From contig CM060893.1 in assembly GCA_030762935.1 (NCBI GenBank), positions 11,142,001 to 11,206,000 on the forward strand: 64,000 nucleotides of DNA, read 5' to 3'. Under the pieces are notes generated by a model, which was not told the origin of the DNA, made no database searches, and was given only the letters and a program-made list of their open reading frames with translations. How positions within the stretch are numbered: position 1 is the stretch's first letter; every line of letters starts with the position of its first letter. Below are positions 22,828 to 35,824 of this stretch, piece after piece. The translations under genes were made by a program, and so were the position numbers. The DNA is from Hymenopus coronatus (taxonomy: Eukaryota > Arthropoda > Insecta > Mantodea > Hymenopodidae).

Positions 22828-23405
22828 GGATGTCTAAGAAGGTATACGATCCAGATTTTTCTGATTTTGTGCTTCATACTTTGGAGGAGTGAGATACAGA
22901 CTCTTAATTTTGGTGATGAAGCTTCACCAAGTGAAGAAGGCAATGTGGATTTACCTTCTAAAGGATACTGTGAAGAGAAAACTGGCTCTTCTGGAGATGA
23001 AGATTTAATGAAGCAATCTTCAAATAGAATATTAGGTCAAAATGACTTTATTTGGTCTTTTATACCTCCACCTTCCAACAAAATTCAGTGCAGGAATATT
23101 GTAACAATTCAGTGCAGGAATATTGTAAAAATTCAGTGCAGGAATATTGTCAATATTCCTAAAGTCAGACCACAAAATACTAGCTCAAAAATAAATGCCT
23201 TCAAAATTTTCATAAATCAACAAATTGTTGATATTGTAAAACACAATGATGAGATTAATGGATGAAGAGCTAATTATAGTAACCAGAGATATGTTTATGA
23301 GACTAACAATATAGAGATCAGTGCTTTCTGTCTCCTCTACATGGCAGGGTGCAGAAAAGACAGCTTTCTGTACCGCTTTATCCATTTGGCATTGTGGTCT
23401 ATTTA
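22828..23405 (+). pseudogene. piggyBac transposase N-terminal relic
   Basis: The ATG at 22828 opens MSKKVYDPDFSDFVLHTLEE, then a stop, and the acidic stretch FGDEASPSEEGNVDLPS continues in another frame. It is followed by RILGQND, WSFIPPPSNK, VRPQNTSSKINAFKIF and, after a further stop, NYSNQRYVYETNNIEISAF and LYMAGCRKD. These are the pre-DDE and early DDE blocks of piggyBac transposases; the catalytic Asp region and the cysteine-rich C-terminus are absent. A 24-bp segment encoding IQCRNIV is triplicated at 23083-23150. It is inactive. Confidence 0.7.
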
Positions 23406-23453
23406 AATTCTGCAGGCTTCTTTAGATTCTGGTTTATTCATGATATTGGTGCT

Positions 23454-23765
23454 CTAATGATTGGGTGGTACTTTTGAACTTGAATCCATGCATATCATAA
23501 AAGAACTATCCAAATTCAATTGTTTTTCCATTACCTGCGAGTGCTTTCTGTGCAAACCTTTTCCACCCCTCTGCACCTGGGAGCATCTCCCCCAAGAATG
23601 AATCCCGACAGTGCCTTCGCCATATTTGCCTTTTCGTAGATGTGCCCGGGGGATATATAGTGGATGTACATACAAACGTTAAGTTGGTGCTCCTCCCTGG
23701 GGACTGTCTTCAACACAAAGTGATGGCCACAAGAGTTTACACAGGGAACCATAAAATTCATGTTA
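23454..23765 (-). other. Unrecognised coding-like segment
   Basis: An open minus-strand frame starts MNFMVPCVNSCGHHFVLK, followed by QLNVCMYIHYISPGHIYEK and FILGGDAPRCRGVEK, then stops; further similar-looking residues follow in other frames. Composition suggests a former coding sequence, perhaps of a repeat, but I recognise no family. Confidence 0.25.
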
Positions 23766-24079
23766 AACTAACCAATTAAAGTTGTACAAATGTAGTGATT
23801 CAAAGGGGCAGGAGCTCTTTATTCAGCTCAGCAATAAAATGGCCCATTCAGTACTTATAGAAAATTGGGACATTTAATGTATTTTTATACTTTTTAAATA
23901 ATAATATGTAATATAATTTTTTTTTGTCATGTGCTTAATGTATATTTTTTATACTTTTTAAATAATGGTATGTAACATGATTTTATTTGTCATATATACT
24001 TATTTCTATTCTTTTATATAATAAGCCCTCCTTCTTCCATGTAATTTTTTATTTATAAATTGTTAGTGACATTTCGTCA

Positions 24080-24700
24080 TGTAAAATACTGGTGTAATGT
24101 TGGTCTTACCTGCTTATTTTTCATAATTTATTTTTTACTCAAGTGTCTCCTCCTGTTTCTCAACCTCCTTTACAATTTCTTCATCGTCATAAGATGCAGC
24201 TTTGTTTTCTACCTCCAAATTATCCTATCCCTCCTCTCAGTTTTTTTTAATTTAAATATTAGTTACTTCAAACTCTCAGTCATTTTGCATTTATCTACAT
24301 TTATCCTTAATTTTATTTACCAACACATACCATTTGCTCATGTGCTCCTCCCTTTCCTCCATCTCTAAGCTCACATCCTTTATCACCTCCTTGTAGGCCT
24401 GCTTGTCTGAAATTGCCATCTAAAATTCCCTAACCTTTCCCTTCATTACATTCATCTCTTTTTTACATTTATCCATTACTGATTTCCTAATGCTACCAAG
24501 GAGCACTTGCTTTGTGTCTCCGTTTGATTCCTATCCTGCGCATTCAGAATTTACCTTCAAATTACCCTCTGCACTCCATTTTGACGCCCATTTTCACTCT
24601 ACCTGCTATCATTCTTCCTTCAAAGTCCATGTCGAAAGCAAGGCTTTGATCAGTACCTGTATGTCATTTACTCACTGTCTTCCAATTCCACAGAATTAAC
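24080..24700 (-). pseudogene. Coiled-coil LINE ORF1-like relic (tentative)
   Basis: Minus-strand frames broken by stops give Lys/Glu-rich blocks: KQVLLGSIRKSVMDKCKKE, MNVMKGKVREF, YKEVIKDVSLEMEEREE. They look like the helical ORF1 or inter-domain part of a LINE. A CT-rich plus strand is the visible signature. Assignment to an element class is tentative; 62010-63020 has a similar style. Confidence 0.35.
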
Positions 24701-24709
24701 CTTAGATTA

Positions 24710-26225
24710 TGGTATTTAGGCATTATCCGAGATATACAGATTTTAAAACAGAACATATGGACTTTGTTACAATAGACACAGCACCCAGATTTGGGAAACG
24801 CATGGAAAGTAGACAATTTGCCATGGACCGAACCAGGGTTCTCAGGTTAATGCTAGTATTGTTCAATACTGGACCTTTAGTGTAACATTAAGATTTGCTT
24901 TCAAATACCATCCTTTTCCACTGACTTAAGTGTTATCATGTTGCAAACAAAAACACTGAATTTTATTTTTTCTCTACTTCTTTTTTGGGGTGATATTTCA
25001 CTGTAGTTGACTTCTGAAAAATCAGCTAACCTGGTAGAACGTTGTTAGATTAAATGGAACATGTCCGTGATTTTTAACTGTGACTTAAGGGAGACAAAGT
25101 AGTGACAGAAAATATGACATACATAATACAGTTACTTATATGCTCTTGACAGGTAGGCAGCTGGATTTGGGCCTGCATTAATTCAACCAGATTTAGGATC
25201 AGGAAGCTGAGAATGCAGTTCAATATGACAGTGCAGCCTCTTGATCACACTAGTTCTAAGCTTTTGAGGGACAAGTTAGCATACCAGCAATGTTGATATA
25301 ATTCTTACAATCAAAAGCATTGTTAAGCCTCATTACTGATACTACATGCAATCCCCAAGAAATTTGCTCATTGGCCACTACTGTGAACATGACTAACCCA
25401 GTCTTGTTTTGTCATACTGTCAAGTGCAGCACGCATAAGCCTTTCTTCATATGCAAGACTAGCAGTAGGGTTTTCCTTTGTAATTTTCCCCTTTACCTTA
25501 GCCCAAATTAATTCTCTGTAGTTATACTGACAGTGATAAAGAAGTAAAATAACTAACTACCTGTCCCTTTACTAAGTCTATTTGATCTAGCACTTATTTT
25601 TTTTTTCTTGTATTTTCTCTTGATTTATTTTTTGTAACATTTCCATGGTAGTTTCAGAAGAATGGAATGATATATTATTTGCCAACTAATTCTTATTACC
25701 TCGTTTTACTTATTTTGGGGGGGGGGGGGAATTAGTAGAGGGAGCTTTAACTAAGAATCTAGATAGCCCACATTATTAATTGTGATGATTGACCCCAACA
25801 ATTTTAAACTTTTTTTATGAATCAATCAGTGTAAGTCTCTGCATCTATTTAAAAATGATAGTGAACAATTTTATTCCCTGGTCTAGAATGGAAAACCCAC
25901 TTGCTATGAAACATCAGATTACCTTAAATATGACTACTTTTTTTGTCTAGTGTTAACCCAAGTTAGCCTTATGCTCAGTGTGTCTAGATAAAAGAATAAT
26001 TCTTGATTTATGTATTGCTTTAAACAGTATATAGAGACACTGCTTGGAAAGGGGGGAAGTTAAGCTTACATATCATTTATAATTAAGTGCAGAATTTCTG
26101 TAAATGAAAGAATTTTAGCTTCGAAAATATTAGAAGGTAAGCAGATGTCATCACATCAATAAAAACTGAAGTACTACCCAAGCATCTGGTGTTTTATTGA
26201 TTTATCCTTAGTTTTTTTTTTTTTT
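24710..26225. other. No gene recognised
   Basis: AT-rich, with a G tract at about 25719-25730 and T-runs. No coding, RNA or repeat signature that I could assign. Confidence 0.5.
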
Positions 26226-26229
26226 TTTT

Positions 26230-26475
26230 AAATTTAGTGTCTTTTAACCTAGTTGGTCATATCAGATGCTGAATGAAATGATGCTCAGATGATCTTGGGG
26301 GTCCATGGAGTTTAAAGTTGCTCAACATTTTGTCTTCTCAGGAATAAGGGCAAAATCCCGGGAAAAAAAAGACCTTATCCGGGTAACTCACCCTAAGCGA
26401 GATTCAAACTCATAACCTGTTGAATGTGAGCAAGACATACTACCACCACAATAACCAGGTGGGCTCAGTCATTTT
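26230..26475 (-). repeat. tRNA-derived SINE family C, copy 1
   Basis: On the minus strand: GTGGTAGTATGTCTTGCTCA, then GGTTATGAGTTTGAATC (B-box-like), the body GATAAGG...TCCTGAGAAGACAAA, and a tail with ATGACCAACTAGGTTAAAAG ending in an A-run. Body and tail modules recur at 43780-43940 and 63690-63895; the tail alone recurs at 6528-6580. Confidence 0.65.
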
Positions 26476-26479
26476 CTAT

Positions 26480-29000
26480 TCTAATCTGCATAGTGTGGAG
26501 TTTAAAGCTGTCCAAATGATGAATTACCCATTCACATTTGTATATTATTTTCCCTTCCTCTGCTTCATCTCTCCAGCAATTCTATTTCCACCTAGTATCT
26601 TTCTGTTAAAAGAATCCCTATCTTAACACACTTCTCTAAAGAACGAGCACCAACCAACCACTGTGTGTACAAAAATGTCTAGTTCACTTTGTAGGAAAAC
26701 TTACCTTGGTGGATCTGTAGTTAACCACCACAAACGTGCACAGCTTATACTAGGGAAAAAAAGTATTGTCATACACAGACACTTTAAAGCTGTACTTTTA
26801 TATCTCTTTGACACATTGATTATTTTTTTTTCTCTCTCCACTTAAATCTTTCAGAGTTCCAGTTTGCAACAAGAGTAGCATCACAGATGGGAAAATGAGA
26901 GCATATGACAAAACACTGTGATTTATCAGTAATGCTTATAGTTCCAAGCATAGCTTTTAATGTACTCACTGTCATTTTATACATTAAACTGTCCAAAGGG
27001 GCAGGAAGTAATCATGAGTTTTACATGTGACTCTCGTTGACATTATCACATACATGCCTGTGTCACCTAATCAATTGTAAGTACAATGAAAACAAATTGT
27101 AATTTTTCTATGTAAAAATAATGTACAGAAATAATATATACACTACCCTTAATGCAATATGAGAATTTTTTTTTTTTTTTTTCGTTTTGTGGTTTTGAAA
27201 TATCCATGAGGATTAATATTATTACCAATATTCCAAAACACTCCTGATGCTACTAGCATGATAGGTTGAAAAACAAAACTTGAACTAAAACTCTAATAAC
27301 TTAAGGTAATTTGTGAAATTGTCAGGGTATATAGTGATTAGGACAGTATATAGAATGATTAGTACACGAGAAGACAAAGACCAGGTAGAAGGATAATGGA
27401 AAACAGTCAGCCATCTAGTTTTTTAGCCTCTGCCCCTGAACATGATACCCCTAAACCCATGCTTGTTCTGTTAAGAGTATAAAAGTGACCTAGGTATCAG
27501 TGTAGAGAGTTAAAAGTCAAATTTGTTACAATAAGCGAGTTGTCATTACATGTTATATTGGTACATTTATTTAAATCTGTGCCTGAATTTGTGTGCACCT
27601 TGCAAACTATGTATTAAAGGTTGTAAGACATTTTAAGGCCACAATATCAATCACAAAAATATAATTAAAACTGAATGAGAGAGAGGGGTGTGGGTGGGTG
27701 GGTGGGTTGGGTGTGTGTGTGCAAGTATTATGGACAAGTAATACACGAGAATGTCCTAATTTTATTTCAAAAGGTGGAAGAACTAGAAGTTGACAAATAT
27801 TTTTGTAAAACCAATGATTAGAAGTAAAAATCACCACAGTGAATTGATTAACTCCTTGGAATACCTTTTATTTCTAAGTTCTGTTGATAACAGCAATAAA
27901 ACTACCCTTGAATCAAAATCTTATATATTACATTCTTACTTACCATGTATTCCTAAACATCTTTAATAATTTCTTAGCCCTAGTTTTGGTGTTTAAGATT
28001 CAATAAAAATATGATTAATTTTTTACATGAAAATACATCCTTTCCTTGCACCTTTAAAATTAATGCATTTGAAAATATAAAACAGTGTAGTTTCTAGTCG
28101 TTCAGCAGTGGGTAATAATATATACCTTTCATTAGTTAGTGTGAAATGGATGTTAGCAATCACCCTTTCCTTGCAGGCTTGCACCATCATTTTAAAGTAC
28201 ACAATGTATTCCTTTAGCATGCACAAATTCCTGGTTCAGTCCCAAACCCTGTAAAGAATGTTTCACTTTCAAAATACTCAGGAACTATTTACCTAATGCT
28301 TTAGTACCAACTTCAGAAGTGTACACTAAACAAGGGTGTGTGCTTATAAGGGGAAATGAAACTGAAATGGTATAAATGACTGTATAACCATAAATATGAT
28401 CGGATGGTGTGCACAATCAAAGAAATGAAAAGCAATAACAAAATCCACGAGACAAAATAATTAGATCAAACAAAATATACGTAATGTTTAAAAGTAAAAT
28501 ACACCTAAACTACAGAATAAATATTCACGACATTATTGACAAGCATTAATATGTGACACTTCGTAAGAAATATCATAATAAAAAGTAGTTTGGAATGGAA
28601 AAAAAATCCTATCTTTGGAATATATTAAACTTTAATACCAAGTTCGGTATGTATTGGATTTTTCATTGCTCAGATATTTTTCTCAAACACGCAATAGCTG
28701 CTGGCATCCAGCGAGTACCCTCTTCTACATGTTGGTACCCATTTCATTTAGCAGTTGCCAGTATTAAAGCAGTCGCGTAAAATTGCTTCATTTAATACAT
28801 TAAACTATTCTGCTTATAATAATTACATAATACTTGTCAATGTTTTTAAAATTGTAAAATCTCTCAATAATTTAAGCCTACACAAATCAACGCCATTTTC
28901 CATGCCATTATTCATTAAAATCCACAGCGTAGTATAACTAAAATCAACCATCAAATGTCTCACCCACGAAGAGTTTGACAATAGGTACATTATAAAACAT
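26480..29000. other. No gene recognised
   Basis: Contains a short GTGGGTGG/GT tract (27690-27720) and homopolymers. A strong-looking minus-strand donor (ATG|GTAAGTAAG) lies at about 27944-27953 but no exon could be built on it. Confidence 0.45.
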
Positions 29001-29910
29001 GCCGGAAGCGAGGAGGGAACAAAGTTATGGTAATGTTTTCATACAATGTGGATTGTTTTTGCTCACCCCTTCATTCCCCTAGGGCCGTCAGTTCCAGGAC
29101 AGACTGTCGTAATATACAGAACCTAGCAATTATCAATAAAGCATGCGCTATCATCATTTGAAAAAACTGTTTGCCCTACTAAGGACATAAAAACATATTT
29201 GGTAACAAAATGAAAAGTAGGCTAATTTTCCTTGCTTTAGTGAAGTTTGGCATTCTTTGTGTGGCTAGCTTGGCTACATGGTTAGGCGCAGTATCGCCAC
29301 ATTGGGCGAAAAGTAGTGAAATGGACTACCTTTATTTTGATGCGGTTATTCAATTTTACGGTTGAGCTTCTTGCTACTTCCTTGGCTCCTTTTGAGTTAT
29401 CTGTTTTATCAGAATTTATAATGAGGAATTTTGACTGAAATACCTGTAACAAAGTGAATGTAATCAAGTTTGTTATGCTAGAGGTTAACACTACAACGGG
29501 GAAGTCCCTACTTTGTTGATTCTGATTATTGCTCTATAAAGAAGTTTCTCAAAAATCACTGCCTCTTTATCAAATATGAGAATTTCTACCTGAAAAATTA
29601 TTTTATATGTCTGTTCTGGCTCACTTCACAAGAAGATTGAGGGCGAGTCTTAATAACTTTGAATTAGCTTTTCTTTTATAAGGACAACTACAACAATATC
29701 ATCACCATCTTCTTCTTCAATTTGTGGCCAATTTATTATTTATAATATCCCATTAATATCTTTTACTATTTTAGTGTTAATATTATTTAACGTCTTTATA
29801 CTTTTCAATCGTGCTATATTTCGGGCTACTTTGGTAGGAATTTCGCTAATTTTTAAGCCTATGTTCATTACTTTTCATACTATAAACCTGGCAACCCTGG
29901 TTAAGTGTTA

Positions 29911-30002
29911 GGTCCTTCCTCTTTCTCTCCGAAGCTTTGGAAGAAGGAAGGTGCGTCTCTTAAGCAATTGCGAATTAGGAAGAGTTGGAGAAACAAATTT
30001 AG
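29911..30002 (+). promoter_or_regulatory. Candidate untranslated first exon with pyrimidine-rich start
   Basis: A pyrimidine-rich start (TCCTTCCTCTTTCTCTCC at about 29913) is followed by about 70 nt without an ATG and a strong donor, TTTAG|GTAAGT, at 30003. The stretch lies in 28.6-30.7 kb, which is poorer in recognisable repeats and has more CpG than its surroundings; a GCCGGAAGCG (ETS-like) site is at 29001-29010. The downstream plus-strand exon at 40721 needs a 5' leader exon, which this could provide. The pyrimidine start resembles 5'TOP leaders. All of this is inference from local signals; there is no transcript evidence. Confidence 0.3.
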
Positions 30003-30779
30003 GTAAGTTCTGCTACTGAGCCAGTAAATTTTGATTAACTTAAAATCAGGGTATAATTACATGTATATATTACATTAACAAATAATCGAAAGTGTATGTA
30101 GTGTCTTAAGCCGAGCAAGTTCTGCAAAATAGTGCACTCAAGAAATTTGGACGTATTGGAATATTTGGTGTTTCTGTTTCGACAACAGTTATTATTTTGC
30201 CTTAAGGTTAGTACTGCGAAAATATTTATTATAAATCATATCAGTTTTGCATATCTCTAAAAGTCTGCATTTTACATAGAATTCCCAGTTGTCTCATTCC
30301 GTTTATGTCCCATTTTTGTTGTAGCTTTTTCTGGGCTGTACTAAAATTTTTCGGAGAATTTATTGTATCGCCTGGTGCCATTGTATGTACTGGGATGTTA
30401 TATTTAGTTGATGTATTCTAATGCGTACTTATTGTGCAGATTGCTTCGGATAAAATGCAACAGCACCGGTGACTCGTGCCTACCGCGCAGCCATTAGTAA
30501 TGGGCAGAATAGAATTTTTTCAAGAATCGAAACTTGTCGGAGTACAAGTTCTCGATAATAACTATCACTCATGTTTTTGCTTATCAAAATCAGCTTGTAT
30601 TCGTATACAAAATGTCGTTGCTAGTGTTACAACATTATCGTCACTCAAGTAAAGGTCTTCAGTTCTCATCATGATCTCGAATTTAATTCAAATGATCGAC
30701 GAAAAAAATTGACAGAAAATCCTGTTGTTGTTTTTTTTAAATATTACATTAAGGTTAATCACACACCCACACAAAATAA

Positions 30780-30935
30780 ATTAAATTTTTATTTATACAT
30801 ATATATTAGACATGTATTCCTTTTTGAATGTGTTTTATTTTATTCTTTGTAATTTGCTTACTGCCTCAATAAAGGGCAGTACCCTACCAAGAGCAATATG
30901 CTCATTGGGACAATGTAAATTAAAATAAAAATATG
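30780..30935 (+). repeat. 3' end fragment of the RT-bearing LINE
   Basis: Shares TTATTTTATTCT, TTTGCTTACTGCCTCA, AAAGGGCAGT, CTATGCTCATTGGGACA-type modules and an A/T-rich tail with the LINE terminus at 57985-58106. It is a 5'-truncated copy of about 150 bp. Confidence 0.75.
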
Positions 30936-31149
30936 TATATAATTCGGTGCTAGGTTTTACTATTTTTGGCATATGCAGGAAGTTGACAAAGATAAACTGT
31001 ACTACAGTATATTATGATTCTGCTGTGCTGACTGTAATCTTGATTTGTTACTCCGAAACAATTCACTACAGCGCACAAACTTAATTGGTTTACTCTTTTT
31101 GTGTGGATGCTGTGCTGCAGCGATTTTAAAAGATAGCCAGGGCAGGAAA

Positions 31150-32145
<996 letters not shown>

Positions 32146-32149
32146 GCAT

Positions 32150-34874
32150 TTTGCGTGTTTACATGCACTATAGTCGCTGACAATGAAAAACAAACCATAA
32201 ACAAAAGGACCTGAATATTCGAAAGCTCTTTTACAAAATGTAATTATTTGCGAGCTGGGATGTTATATCAGTATATACCTGCGTCTTCCCCGGCAAGTTC
32301 CTAAGCATATGAATAAACTTTAAGTATGAGCGCCAATCAGATTAGGTGTAGCTATGCCAGCACCACCTCTAGACGAGATCTCGATTCACCTGCACCTATC
32401 TGAGTGCAGCAAACAGGACATTCTCAATTAAGAACCATGCATTTAAATCCATCCTAGTGAAGAATTTGTACACAGCATTCAGGTTATGAAATATCTTGAA
32501 AACATACAAGAATACATTGACATTTTGCATTTGAATACTCCTATCACTACTGATCATAACTTTTGAAATTTTGCTGAACTATAAAATTGTGTCTTTCTTT
32601 ACTCCACAATACCATTAGTCACAATACCTATTGTTATATTATTGGGTGCAATATATCAGAGAGATTCTGAAGCTCAACTTTAATTTTATAATTGTATTAA
32701 ATCTGAATGAGTTGTATAATTTGTTACATGCTCAAGTAATATCCGAAATGCCAGTTGGGAACATATCTGTGCACAAAGAATAACATGGTGAAGTAGGGGG
32801 GGGGTGCAATAGTTGCCTTCTGTCAGCCACAAAGACAGGACGAAAGGACAGCAGAGGGATGGCTGTGGTTTTGGAGATTTTTCTCTCAATCCTCATAACT
32901 TCACCCGGTTGCCATGCTAACAAAATGATGATAATGTGTCATATGTCACCAGTTTTGAGGCTATGCTGAAGCTGTCAGTAGTAAAGGAATTTAGTGAACC
33001 ATGGAACTCCCTTGCAGAAGCTAGGTAATGCATTTATTGCACTCATGAAAGAACTGCCTCTTTTTGTAAGTCTATTACATCCTTCGTAGTGAGTTCTGGC
33101 ATTAACATTACCCCAACAACCCAAGATCAGTCTTATTTAATGTCCTCAAAGTAATAGTACATTCTAGTTTGCATTATGTTCTTTTATTGTAATGAATTTA
33201 GCTCCACTGCAACTTATTTCTGTCTGCTAGTTTATTCAGTTAAAATTGGCAAAGATGAATTTGCTAAAAGATGAAGTGCGTATTACACACATCATTTTCA
33301 CATTAGACCGATTGTGGTAACAGGAATGTGCTACTAACAAGAAAACCAAACCCAATTATTAATCTTCTGGCACAAAAAATAGAACTAAAGGTTTCAAACT
33401 TTGTGGTACTTTGTATTTTTGAATGCCATTTGCTGTAAAGGTGCTTGCACAAGATGTTGCACCTCAGCTAATTCAAAAGTTTTGTACACTTCATGCTATT
33501 TTTGGAAACACCAGTAAATTCTACCATTAAGCTGAGCATATCATTTAATGAAAAGGCAAGGTACTTTTCACAAAACTTGGTGTATACAATAGGAATAATT
33601 CTTTCCTTGCTTATTCACCACATTGGTATTGCATGTTTCTGCCATTACTGACTAGATGCAACCATTGAACTGCATAATGGATATGCATTGTTATATATAG
33701 AAATAATGATTAAATGATCAGTAATTTTGTCCCTTAGTTATTCGTACTATATTATTTGGAAACATTGCATAGTTAAATATGATACTTCTGTACCCACTGG
33801 GCAATTTAAGAGGAACTATTTTGTGATGGAGAAAAGCAGTAAAATGTTCCGCAACGAATCATTGCCATTACAACCCTGTCTCTTTTGTTTACATTACCAA
33901 TGAAATAAGACTGGATGGAGAATACCACATTAACTTCATTGTTGAAAGAAACCCCACCTTCATCTTCTGGCTTCCACTGAATCAGAGAACAGGCCTCTAA
34001 AAGATGAACTTGAACTGTACTATGTATATATGTAGTTCTTAAAATTATTCTTCCTTTCTTCTTTTTTTAAACTACATTCAGCTCTAGTGATAATTAAATG
34101 AATTCAGATACCTATTCTTGACTTGCTTACAGCAGAATGCTTATGAATTATTCGTTATTCACCTGAGGAGCCATAATCTTTTGAGTTTTATTGATGAAAT
34201 AACCTATAAGTTAGAAAATTCACTTTGTTGTACAGGTTGTGACTGCTTGTGTCATCAAAGAAGGCATTAGATGATCTATCAAGCTTGTAGTTCTAAGCAA
34301 AGTTTGGTTTGGAAATATGAATATGAACGTAAACATGAAATTTCTAAAATCAAAATAAATTTCTTGAGCTCAGTTTGCATACATTATCTATATTATTGTG
34401 TACCAATAGTAGAAACAAATTACAAAACTGAAAGCAGACTGACACAGTGTTTCTAGTTATACACATAAGTAGTTGCAAATTTCATCTTAGCTAAGTATAG
34501 ACAGCTTTTTTTTTTTCTCTCTCTCTCTCTCTTTTTTTTCTGATACAGTTAGACAAGGAGTTTTGCTTAAATTCAAGTCCATATTTTCATGGTAGTCACA
34601 CTCATTTGAAATATCTAGAAATACAGCAGTTACTGATCAACTCTGCCCAAGCAATAATGCATTCATAGTGCCACATAGTTAAAAATTATGTACATTAAAT
34701 TACCTTTCGAAAAAAACGAAGAAATGAGTTGGAAAGAGTCTGACAACATGCTGAATTTTTTAAAATAGTTTACACAACAATTGAACCTGATATATGCATA
34801 TATCAAGGGAACGAGGGAAGATTACTTGTAACTCAAAATTACTTAAACTGAGATTTTGATAATGCGTCATACAT

Positions 34875-34875
<1 letters not shown>
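32150..34875. other. No gene recognised
   Basis: AT-rich, short chance frames only; a CT tract at about 34518-34532. Confidence 0.5.

Positions 34876-34878
<3 letters not shown>

Positions 34879-34905
<27 letters not shown>
34879..34905. repeat. Poly(A) run, 27 nt
   Basis: Pure A tract just left of the Tigger derivative; no associated retro-element body recognised. Confidence 0.95.
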
Positions 34906-34911
<6 letters not shown>

Positions 34912-34913
34912 TA

Positions 34914-35817
34914 CAGTAGGCCTGCATGTGCAAAATTTTACAAACAACAAAGATACGTATGAAGAAAACATTATTTTGAACTTGGTCCTGCTTTAAAGAA
35001 ATCAGTTAATTTAGCTTGTTTCACTTTTCTTGCAGTAAGTGCATAAACCTCATTTTGCACACTTATTAGTTTTTTTCATTACCACTTTTAGTACTGATGT
35101 AATGCCTACACACATTTATTGCACTTAACACTTCACTCACCTTAGGTATTTCAAGATTTTAGCCATCATCCACATTACTGTCAGTGTCACTTGAAGCTGA
35201 TCCACTTTCTTGATCACCACCATCTTTTTGGCACAATCAGCAATAATCTCATTCTGCAGTTCCCCACACACAGATAGATTGTCATCAAAATGCACAAAGG
35301 TATCAAAATATGCACCCTCTGGTTTTGGTTTTGTGTGGATTAAGCTCCACCTCTGATATGAATTTCACTTCCTGATCAAGTGTATAACATTTCATTTTTC
35401 TGTTCTCTGTTCTCCATAGCTGATTAAAAGAAACGGAGAACCTAAAGACAAACCATTGATTAACAATAAACACCAGATACCTAACATTTTTTTCTTTATT
35501 TCTCGATTGTTGCTGCACTGTTGTACTGCACCAGCAAACGTATTATTGTCTTCTGTTTCCAAGGCCGAAAGCCACCCGCTCAGTCTTTGTCAACAGAGAT
35601 AAGGAAAATACCCTCAAGTTTCTTTTAAGATAGTATATGTCATATGCTCATGATAATTGTGTAAAACTCAGTTGTATTTCGCCGAAATTTAATATGTATA
35701 AATGCATTACGTCAAAATGAAGTTCTGTTAACAGGTTTCTAAATTACATTTTGGCAGGATCCATGAAAATGTACGTCATTCCTTACAATTGGGTTACGCA
35801 TAAAACAGGTACAACTG
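34914..35817 (-). mobile_element. pogo/Tigger-type element, internal deletion derivative
   Basis: Flanked by TA on both sides, with ends CAGTAGGCCTG on the left and CAGTTGTACCTG on the right (minus strand). The minus strand encodes an N-terminal helix-turn-helix part (MKCYTLDQEVKFISEVELN, then NPHKTKT) directly followed by the transposase C-terminal tail (FDTFVHFDDN, VCGEL, and in the next frame QESGSASSDTDSNVDDG). The catalytic DDD core between them is missing, so it is a deletion derivative that could only move in trans. Confidence 0.6.
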
Positions 35818-35824
35818 TATTATG

